64,000 nt of DNA from a virus: IMG/VR virus record IMGVR_UViG_3300033149_000928, positions 1-64,000 of that record. One strand, written 5' to 3'. The notes under the pieces are model-generated. The model saw only the letters and a list, made by a program, of their open reading frames with translations, was not told the origin of the DNA and did no database searches. Positions within the stretch are counted from its first letter, which is position 1, and every line of letters begins with the position of its first letter. Both the position numbers and the translations under genes were made by a program. Shown here piece after piece: positions 1 to 6,067 of the stretch.

Positions 1-688
1 CTCCGCATTCCTTAGTGGCAATACCTTCATTCTCTGCAATGAAGCAGGGAATAAATGTTCCGACTCTCTCGCTACTATGAAATGTCCAGGCTTCTCGAAA
101 TCTATCTGCTTTATATTTGAGATACCGAGTTGCATCTGAATAAAGATAGAGTGCAAGGCTCTGTATACGGTATCTTCCATTAATTGATATTTGGTTTGTA
201 TGGTGCCCTTTAATAACTCTTGTTCCAAGTATCTTGGCAACCATTGATAACAGGTCTTTTGAAGCATGGCAGATAGTCGAATGAAAATTTCTACATTGTC
301 CGTTATCTGATATTGAGACTGAACCATCTGCATCAAAAAGTCCTCGGATAAAGTGTCGGATGTAGTCTTCATCGAGGACTGGGAATTGACGTTCGGGTTT
401 TCTAGGCATAGATAACCATTCTGCTCCAAAAAGTACAAGCTCCCCATTATTTGGGATTTTAGTACATTTAATGTCTCTGGCAAATTGTTGTACAAGTTCA
501 ATTTCCTTAACACAAAGCTTACTTCTGTAAGTACCTTTTTGTTTATAGACTGAACCATCTCCATACCAGAACCCAAGCCAATATGCTTTTTGTTCTGTGT
601 CAATACTGTCGAAGTAGTGGGTATCCCAATAGACCCATCTGTTATTAGCATGTGAGCTTGTGTTAAATTCTTTGCTCGGACATGACAT
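1..688 (-). CDS. LAGLIDADG homing endonuclease nested out of frame in the intein (3' end outside window)
   Basis: An independent gene in the -1 frame of the intein. It starts at an ATG at 688, preceded by AGGAG seven bases upstream and by an in-frame TGA two codons before the ATG, so it is not a simple frameshift continuation. It carries two LAGLIDADG-type motifs, AYWLGFWYGDGS and HFIRGLFDADGS, as in monomeric homing endonucleases, followed by a typical recognition-domain context. It would cut intein-less helicase alleles and drive intein spread. Its first ~20 codons overlap intein residues that look functional, so that stretch appears dual-coding. Confidence 0.82.
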   Translation of the reverse strand, partial: MSCPSKEFNTSSHANNRWVYWDTHYFDSIDTEQKAYWLGFWYGDGSVYKQKGTYRSKLCVKEIELVQQFARDIKCTKIPNNGELVLFGAEWLSMPRKPERQFPVLDEDYIRHFIRGLFDADGSVSISDNGQCRNFHSTICHASKDLLSMVAKILGTRVIKGHHTNQISINGRYRIQSLALYLYSDATRYLKYKADRFREAWTFHSSERVGTFIPCFIAENEGIATKECG

Positions 689-918
689 AATTCATCTCCT
701 AGTATAGCTAAAAACAAATGATCTTTACCTACTTTTATATTATGATTATCCACTTTAATATGTATACATTCCATTTCTTTTTCAACAATACGATAAGCTT
801 CAACTGTAATAATATCACCATTTTCATCGTAACAATGCAATCTTGGTTTAGCTCTAGAATTACATTTATACCATGCTTCAATAGAAGCACCATCTACCTC
901 ATAATCACCATCAAGACA
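1..918 (-). other. Intein (N-terminal Hint splicing domain) inserted in the helicase Walker A
   Basis: Right after AEMG the frame reads CLDGDYEVDG, a typical intein block A with nucleophilic Cys1. About 60 residues on comes VGKDHLFL, matching block B with its His, then VRAKNLTQAHML, matching the last strand of the N-terminal Hint fold. ATP-binding loops of helicases are common intein sites. The in-frame sequence after about position 650 does not resemble a homing endonuclease, yet stays open to position 1. The C-terminal splicing motifs must lie outside the window, so splicing competence cannot be judged. Confidence 0.75.
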
Positions 919-1284
919 TCCCATCTCGGCCGCCCAAACACCATAATGAACAGTAAGTCCGTGTTCAACCATTTCAATTTGATGTTTATATAATGAACGG
1001 TCAGTCTTACATACTACAGGATTCTTAGTATAATTATCATAACGCTCATATGGATTCTGACCCATGAGAAAAGAGAGTTGGAAGATATTCCTTCCACTGT
1101 TTTTAATACTCCAAAGTTTACGAGGATTCTCTTTATCATAACCATGCCATTTGGCACCCTCGAAACTTTTTATCTCAGCTATTAATGTTTTATTATAAGG
1201 TGTTTTCAGAAATATCCTACCACCTTCTACTTCCATACCACACCGAACAAACTTACCTTTTGCTATTAACTTTATCTCTTCCAT
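1..1284 (-). CDS. SNF2/HARP-like DNA helicase, N-terminal part, interrupted by an intein (3' end outside window)
   Basis: The frame opens at an ATG at 1284 and has no stop to the window edge. Residues 1-122 look like the start of a SNF2-type superfamily 2 helicase: a HARP-like stretch (FEGAKWHGYDKENPRKLWSI), a Q-motif-like YKHQIEMVEHGL, then GVWAAEMG, the first half of a Walker A (AEMGxGKT). The expected GKT is missing because an intein starts at codon 123 (position 918). The protein would remodel or unwind phage DNA. The helicase core after the intein lies beyond the window. Family from motifs seen; exact role is inference. Confidence 0.7.
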   Translation of the reverse strand, partial: MEEIKLIAKGKFVRCGMEVEGGRIFLKTPYNKTLIAEIKSFEGAKWHGYDKENPRKLWSIKNSGRNIFQLSFLMGQNPYERYDNYTKNPVVCKTDRSLYKHQIEMVEHGLTVHYGVWAAEMGCLDGDYEVDGASIEAWYKCNSRAKPRLHCYDENGDIITVEAYRIVEKEMECIHIKVDNHNIKVGKDHLFLAILGDELCHVRAKNLTQAHMLITDGSIGIPTTSTVLTQNKKHIGLGSGMEMVQSINKKVLTEVSFVLRKLNLYNNLPETLNVLKSQIMGSLYFLEQNGYLCLENPNVNSQSSMKTTSDTLSEDFLMQMVQSQYQITDNVEIFIRLSAMLQKTCYQWLPRYLEQELLKGTIQTKYQLMEDTVYRALHSIFIQMQLGISNIKQIDFEKPGHFIVARESEHLFPASLQRMKVLPLRNAE

Positions 1285-1305
1285 AATTATTTTCCCTCGG
1301 CTGCC

Positions 1306-1803
1306 TTATTTTTCCTTCAAACATACGGTGCCATCTTCAAGATTAACTCTACTATAATTTCCCCATACAGCTTTGAAGTCATGTTCTTCAAAAATACTCA
1401 ATACCAACATAAAGAATATCCTACGATGCTTTTCGTTATCTGAATCCAAGGAAAGGTTGGAGACTATGGTATCTTTCCACTCTCTCAATGTACCTGATAG
1501 CAAAGAGATTTGATTTAGTAAATCAACTTTCTTTATAGACCCATACCATTCAAATTCAATTTCGGAAGCAATAAATACAATCGAGATGGCATCCAAATTA
1601 AGATTACCATCTCTAATGGTTTTAAAAGGTTCTGAGGTTCTTCCGGCTATTTCATTTAAAGTAAGAGCAAAAGTTAATTGCTCATTGAATCTCAATTTAG
1701 ATGCGTCTAAATTACGTGTTGGGGCTTCTCCTAATTTCTCTTTGCAAAAGGACATATACTTAGTCCAATCAATATTAGTGAATCCTATTAACTCAATACG
1801 CAT
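1306..1803 (-). CDS. Hypothetical protein, 165 aa
   Basis: Not recognised. ATG at 1803 is preceded by an AGGA ribosome-binding site. The protein is soluble and mixed alpha/beta in character, with no obvious catalytic motif. It contains a copy of the dispersed palindrome (1510-1526) read as VDLLNQ, just after the string EWYG. It lies 22 bases upstream of the intein-bearing helicase, probably in one transcript. Confidence 0.7.
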   Translation of the reverse strand: MRIELIGFTNIDWTKYMSFCKEKLGEAPTRNLDASKLRFNEQLTFALTLNEIAGRTSEPFKTIRDGNLNLDAISIVFIASEIEFEWYGSIKKVDLLNQISLLSGTLREWKDTIVSNLSLDSDNEKHRRIFFMLVLSIFEEHDFKAVWGNYSRVNLEDGTVCLKEK

Positions 1804-1810
1804 TACTAAT

Positions 1811-1837
1811 CCTATCTACCCTATCTACCCTATCTAC
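1811..1837. repeat. Three tandem copies of CCTATCTAC
   Basis: A 9-bp unit repeated three times exactly, in the leader between the tmRNA terminator and the 165-aa gene. Function unknown. Confidence 0.85.
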
Positions 1838-1840
1838 CCT

Positions 1841-1881
1841 AAAAATACGGGTAAGGGTCATATTCTGCTGAGCATATGACC
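1841..1881 (-). terminator. Probable terminator of the tmRNA gene
   Basis: On the minus strand, an 8-bp stem GGTCATAT/ATATGACC with a 10-base loop starts 19 bases after the tmRNA 3' end and is followed, 10 bases on, by ATTTTTAG. The T-run is short and slightly displaced, so efficiency is uncertain. Confidence 0.5.
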
Positions 1882-1899
1882 ACTACCCTGTTTAATTTT

Positions 1900-2284
1900 T
1901 GGTGGAGACGGCGGGAATCGAACCCGCGTCCTGCGATAAATCTGGTATGAGTTGCTACGTGTGTAGTTGGTGTTCTGTATCCGGCACACCAACAAGCCTC
2001 TCACGTTACTTCCCGTGATTCCAGTCAGATTAATTTCGGTGAGGTACGACCTTGACTTATCATATCCACACCATAGCAGAGTAGTGACCGTACTAACGAT
2101 TACGCTGCCACCTTATCGCTTTCTGGGCTAGGCTTTAAGCAGCCTTAGCAGACTGACCGAAATCAGCATTGATTACGTTATTGGCAGTTAATTTTGTAAT
2201 CGGCTTTTTAACGCGGCCAACCGATCAACCGCGACACGCAACTCAAACTTTTTCTATCCAGTCGATACCTAAAATTTCGTCCCC
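1900..2284 (-). ncRNA. ssrA: Phage transfer-messenger RNA (tmRNA)
   Basis: The 5' end GGGGACG pairs with the 3' CGTCTCC of an acceptor stem followed by an encoded ACCA. The third pair is G-U, the identity element of alanyl-tRNA synthetase. The T-arm reads GGGTTCGATTCCC. Length is 385 nt, normal for tmRNA. The tag frame (2185 down to 2135) starts at a GCC resume codon and reads ANNVINADFGQSAKAA then TAA. It would rescue stalled ribosomes and tag nascent proteins. The tag ends in AKAA rather than the usual LAA. Confidence 0.93.
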
Positions 2285-2462
2285 AAATTAAATAAATCAG
2301 TCTCGGCATACTGACATGACCCTTTAATACCAACTGCCACTTTATATCATTTAAACATCCTAAACCTGAGTGGCACGTAGGGCTTTTCCCCTGATCTTGT
2401 ATACTGGGCTCGCGAACCAGATCAAAAGACTAGCGAGTTCATACTGGTACTACTGTACCTAC

Positions 2463-3113
2463 CTATCGTTCACGCTCACTTTCGGGTGCAGCCTCCGCAG
2501 CTTCCGTCGAAGCTACATTAGCAAACTTCATTGCTTGGGCTTTGATTTCTTCTGGATCGGGAATATCAAAAGCAGTACTACAAGGAATAATCAAAGGCCC
2601 ATGCCAACTGTACTTTCCCTTCTCAATATAATGAGTCTTGAAAGTAGCAGCCTTCCGAACTAACTTTATGATATTCTTAGACTCCCGCCTTGAGGTAGCA
2701 CTAGAACAAAGATACGTAGCGAAAGCCTTAACACTATCAACATACAAAAGAAACTCTGGTCCCCACATACATCCAGAATCCCTAACCTTGGACTCCTCTT
2801 CAATACGCTTAAACTCAGCGCTGTCACGCACATGATTGAAAACCGGTGCGTCGCCATCGCTGAAGTCCAAAGCAGTAAAACGCATATGAACCACAAGAAC
2901 GTCGATTTGATTTGTTAAATCAACCACATCATCTTCCGCCCTTATTAATGCGTAATTACCTGCTTTGGCCAAGTCTTTCTTACAGACTTTTGAAGAGGAA
3001 TCCACAACCTGCAACCGAGGGAGATAATCTCCACCAACAATTTCTTTAAACTCTTTCTCGGATACTGGAAGTGTAGGCATTCCATCCATTGGTACAAGTT
3101 CATTTTCTGGCAT
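2463..3113 (-). CDS. Hypothetical protein, 216 aa
   Basis: Not recognised with certainty. ATG at 3113 follows GGAGAGAAGT. Acidic N-terminus, globular middle, low-complexity acidic/basic tail (residues ~197-216, EAAEAAPESERER). A dispersed palindrome variant at 2907 is read as VDLTNQ. It lies just downstream of the ParB-like gene. Its size and acidic tail would suit a single-strand-DNA-binding or accessory replication protein, but I see no specific motif. Confidence 0.7.
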   Translation of the reverse strand: MPENELVPMDGMPTLPVSEKEFKEIVGGDYLPRLQVVDSSSKVCKKDLAKAGNYALIRAEDDVVDLTNQIDVLVVHMRFTALDFSDGDAPVFNHVRDSAEFKRIEEESKVRDSGCMWGPEFLLYVDSVKAFATYLCSSATSRRESKNIIKLVRKAATFKTHYIEKGKYSWHGPLIIPCSTAFDIPDPEEIKAQAMKFANVASTEAAEAAPESERER

Positions 3114-3153
3114 ACTTCTCTCCTAAAATGTTTGTGTAGATGTTAGTGATTGA

Positions 3154-4110
3154 TTAAGCGGGATTTCCCGCTGCCGCCGCTTTCTCTGCCGCATCCTTCT
3201 CTTTCTTCGCATCCCGTTCAGCCTTACGCTTAGCCTTAGCTTCTATGAGTTCAGCCTTACGCTGTTCCCACTTAGCTTGATCCACCGCAATACTATCAGG
3301 ATCAACCTGAAGGAGCCACTTGATAGCCATATCAAAACCTTCTTCGGCTGTCCCAAGGGAATGCTTATTACAAAGAGACTTACCAACTTCACCCTTCAAC
3401 AGTTCATCCTTAACCTGCGACACCTTACGGACGCGCGGATTCGGCTGGAACTCTTCGGGCTTGGGGTCTCTACCTTCACGCTTGGCTGAACGAATCTCTC
3501 CCAAACGAGTAGTAACTTCAGGGATAAACTTCTGAGGGGTATCTGTCTGAGCACGATCCGAGAAGTTAGCCTGCTCTTCAGGAGGGAGCTTGGCAAGATG
3601 GTTAGCATTCGTCACGCAAATGTCTCCATCATCTACCATCTTCGCAATGCTATCTGTCAACTTGACCAGACCCAACCGTTCACTCAACCATGCCGGACTA
3701 ATAGACAGATTCTCCGACAGGGCTGACATCGTGAGAAACGGACTGAGAGCCAACAAACGATTAAGCTGCTTTGCATACTCCGCAGGGCGCGTCTCAATCT
3801 TATGCAGGTTCGTTGCCAACTGAGCTTCCAATACTTGCCCCTCGTCCATGTCCTTGAGAAGCATCGGAATCTCTTCGAGTCCTGCATCCTTCGCAGCATT
3901 GAATCGCTGCAACCCGTCAATCAGACCAATGTACTCCTCACCAGTCTGCGGGTCTTGACAAACACGGCCAAGAGGCGGGTTCAAAATTCCTTTCGCCTTG
4001 ATTGAACCAACAAGCTCTTGGTACTTCGGGCTATCCCGCTTAACATCTCGGAGCGCGGCGGGGTTCTCGCGAATCTCTCCCAATTTCACAATCTTCACTT
4101 CTTGACCCAT
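3154..4110 (-). CDS. parB: ParB/Spo0J-like DNA-binding protein
   Basis: Residues 8-110 form a ParB N-terminal domain with the motif LIDGLQRF (~63-70; cellular ParBs have GERR-type motifs here) and NLHKIETRPAEY (~101-112). A helix-turn-helix follows at about 125-150 (MSALSENLSISPAWLSERLG). The C-terminus is Lys/Ala/Glu-rich and probably helical. ParB proteins bind short palindromic parS sites and may spread using CTP. No ParA partner is visible in the window, and the many dispersed palindromes are candidate binding sites. The ATG at 4110 follows GAGGAAGG. Confidence 0.88.
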   Translation of the reverse strand: MGQEVKIVKLGEIRENPAALRDVKRDSPKYQELVGSIKAKGILNPPLGRVCQDPQTGEEYIGLIDGLQRFNAAKDAGLEEIPMLLKDMDEGQVLEAQLATNLHKIETRPAEYAKQLNRLLALSPFLTMSALSENLSISPAWLSERLGLVKLTDSIAKMVDDGDICVTNANHLAKLPPEEQANFSDRAQTDTPQKFIPEVTTRLGEIRSAKREGRDPKPEEFQPNPRVRKVSQVKDELLKGEVGKSLCNKHSLGTAEEGFDMAIKWLLQVDPDSIAVDQAKWEQRKAELIEAKAKRKAERDAKKEKDAAEKAAAAGNPA

Positions 4111-4163
4111 TACACCTTCCTCCTATGAGAAAGCCAATGCACCATTGCATTGGCAAAAGGTTT

Positions 4164-4291
4164 TTGATTTACTAAATCAAGAGTCAGGGATACAAGTCTA
4201 TAGTCTGCCGTAGGGGGAGTTATGTCATCAGGCGATCCGGTCCACACGGGGCAGGAAGGGGAGTACCCTGACTCTTGATTTAGTAAATCAA
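4164..4291. repeat. Exact 26-bp inverted repeat enclosing 76 bp, each arm containing the dispersed palindrome
   Basis: Arms 4164-4189 and 4266-4291 are exact reverse complements: the 17-bp palindrome plus GAGTCAGGG on the inner side. The 76-bp middle is richer in G and C than its surroundings. It lies directly upstream of the ParB-like gene. It could be a structured leader RNA, an operator pair or a small transposon-like element. A 69-codon frame crosses it but is not convincing as a gene. Confidence 0.85.
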
Positions 4292-4319
4292 ACATAAACA
4301 CTATCATCCATACACTCAA

Positions 4320-4780
4320 ATTGATTTGATTTTATTGATTTGATTTTGTACAACTGTGTCCGTATAATTCTGGACCTTCTCGCCTATCTCTATTATACGT
4401 CAATTTTGCTCGGAAAGATAGGCTTTTTTCAGAATAATTTATTACTACTTTGTAATGAAATGTTACACTTACTAACTACTACTTTTCTCAGTTACCTTGT
4501 ATATTATTGTATTGTATTTATACTACTATATAGGTAACTCAAACTATTAGTAGTTAGTAAGGAAAATAGTATAAGTCTATATACAGTAAGGACTTACAGG
4601 ATTTCTTACCTTACTATTCTGGTAAGTCGTTGCCATATAAGGACTTACCCGATTCCCGAAAAATGACTATCTTTTTGGTCGTTTTTTGCGTATAATAAGG
4701 GGAACGAAGATATCGGAACAAAATCAATTTATTAAATCAAATCAAAGAAAGTTGATTTACTAAATCAAAAGGAGGAAAGT
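4320..4780. promoter_or_regulatory. Divergent intergenic control region between the ParB-like gene and the plus-strand early genes
   Basis: No gene is supported here. The region is AT-rich and has repeated strings such as TAAGGACTTAC and GTAAGTCGTTG. A TATAAT at 4691-4696 is a -10 candidate for the rightward genes, without a convincing -35. A stretch at 4628-4651 (CGTTGCCATATAAGGACTTA) resembles sequences at 45.35, 45.52 and 46.56 kb, so promoters or origin elements are likely. An exact dispersed palindrome (4752-4768) lies just before the ribosome-binding site of the first gene. Confidence 0.5.
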
Positions 4781-5011
4781 ATGAGTGTGATGGCATGTAG
4801 TAGAAGAGGATGTGAACATGTAATGTGTGATAGGTATTCATCTAAACATGGATATATTTGTGGTGATTGTTTCAGTGAGTTATTAGAGTCTGGACTTGAT
4901 ACAAATATTAAAGAGTTTATGGATAGTGAACCTGGCTCAACAATCTTAGAAGAAAGTATTGATCGTTATCTAAAAGAATTTCCTATGCCTAAACCTGAAC
5001 TTCCCTATTAA
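4781..5011 (+). CDS. Small cysteine-rich protein, 76 aa
   Basis: ATG at 4781 follows AGGAGGAAAGT. Paired cysteines in CSRRGCEHVMC and YICGDC look like a zinc-binding fold, followed by an acidic helix. First gene of the rightward cluster, bracketed by dispersed palindromes at 4752 and 5012. Function unknown. Confidence 0.75.
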   Translation: MSVMACSRRGCEHVMCDRYSSKHGYICGDCFSELLESGLDTNIKEFMDSEPGSTILEESIDRYLKEFPMPKPELPY

Positions 5012-5042
5012 TTGATTTAGTAAATCAAAGAAAGGAATGAAC

Positions 5043-5246
5043 ATGAAATTACATGCTACACCAGAAGCAGCATCGTCAAGTGGAGACATCCCTAAGTTCC
5101 TCCCAAAGAAATGTCCTTATACTGGTACTTTGGAAGAAGGTCGAATATGTGGAAATTGGTGTCCACACTTTATATTCCCTAAACAAGGGAGCACCGTAAA
5201 GTTGACTTGTGGTGGTCAAGAGAATGTTATTATGTTGGAGGACTGA
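5043..5246 (+). CDS. Small cysteine-containing protein, 67 aa
   Basis: Start placed at the ATG at 5043, which has AAGGA at proper spacing; the ATG at 5037 is too close to it. Cysteines at KKCPYTG, RICGNWCPHF and LTCGG suggest metal binding. Its TGA overlaps the ATG of the next gene by one base, implying translational coupling. Function unknown. Confidence 0.7.
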   Translation: MKLHATPEAASSSGDIPKFLPKKCPYTGTLEEGRICGNWCPHFIFPKQGSTVKLTCGGQENVIMLED

Positions 5247-5515
5247 TGGAAAAATATGATGAATCAAAATTACGGGAACTGGGGTTTGTGGATAGGAAAA
5301 CTCCTTGGGTTTCTGGATTAGAGAAAGATATAGGTGGAGGTCTTCGAATAGTTGCAGTCTCGGAAGGTATGTATAGCGACCTCCTTCTTATGGTACATTG
5401 TAATCTTGTAAGTAGCTTTAAACTAGAAAGTATAAATAAAGAAGAAATCAATAAAAATATCAACGAGTCAGTTGATAGTATGAAAGTAGCACTAAATGAA
5501 GTAGAGGGGATATAA
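5246..5515 (+). CDS. Hypothetical protein, first of three tandem paralogues
   Basis: ATG at 5246 overlaps the preceding TGA. It has the pattern LRELGF near the N-terminus and SINKEEINKNI near the C-terminus, shared with the next two genes. About 89 residues, soluble. Function unknown; the tandem copies imply local duplication and divergence. Confidence 0.7.
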   Translation: MEKYDESKLRELGFVDRKTPWVSGLEKDIGGGLRIVAVSEGMYSDLLLMVHCNLVSSFKLESINKEEINKNINESVDSMKVALNEVEGI

Positions 5516-5516
5516 C

Positions 5517-5795
5517 ATGAACTATAAAGAAGTCCTTAGATCATTAGGATTCACACAATGTGTTAGTCCTTATGAAATGGAATTAACATTAAAAAATGGG
5601 TACACATTATACTGTATCTATAAACCGCATACAAGTGATATTGAGTTTCGATTAAAAATAATACTCCAAGGGTGTTTTCCTTGTGATGCAATGGATATAA
5701 ATAAAGAAAACCTCAACAAAAGATTAAGTTATATTATGGAGATTATACGTGAATTAATTGATGAACCTTTACCTGAGATTAAGGAGAAACAATGA
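5517..5795 (+). CDS. Hypothetical protein, second of three tandem paralogues
   Basis: Starts MNYKEVLRSLGF and carries DINKENLNKRL late in the protein, matching its neighbours in length and layout. It follows the previous stop by one base and overlaps the next ATG by four bases. Function unknown. Confidence 0.72.
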   Translation: MNYKEVLRSLGFTQCVSPYEMELTLKNGYTLYCIYKPHTSDIEFRLKIILQGCFPCDAMDINKENLNKRLSYIMEIIRELIDEPLPEIKEKQ

Positions 5796-6067
5796 GTAAA
5801 ATCAATAAAGAAGCACTATTAGCTTTAGGCTTTATACAGGACAAAGAAGGAGTAATGAAGAAATTAATAAATGAAGAGTTAGGTTTAATAGTCTCATGGG
5901 ATAGTCTTAATAAAAAATATCGCTTTACCTTGGACACTTGGATGCAAGTCGATTTCCTCTCAGCAGAAGTAAATAAAGAAGAGATTGATAACAATACTAT
6001 CTTAGGTCTGGAAGCAATGGTAAAAGTATTGGTTAGCACACTTAAAGGACTCAAGGATGCCTCCTGA
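5792..6067 (+). CDS. Hypothetical protein, third of three tandem paralogues
   Basis: Starts MSKINKEALLALGF and has EVNKEEIDNN near the end, the same framework as the two upstream genes. Its stop overlaps the start of the primase-helicase gene by 11 bases, so it belongs to the replication operon. Function unknown. Confidence 0.72.
   Translation: MSKINKEALLALGFIQDKEGVMKKLINEELGLIVSWDSLNKKYRFTLDTWMQVDFLSAEVNKEEIDNNTILGLEAMVKVLVSTLKGLKDAS

Noticed and set aside
1-688. Intein and endonuclease joined by a sequencing indel
   Set aside because: The endonuclease frame has its own AGGAG-ATG and a TGA two codons before it, so a single indel there would not create a continuous protein. Not fully excluded without the C-intein.
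4110-4319. 69-codon minus-strand frame across the 26-bp inverted repeat
   Set aside because: Its sequence is largely made of the two palindromes (FDLLNQ, LDLVNQ) and it lacks a good ribosome-binding site; better explained as leader DNA, though its stop overlaps the ParB start.
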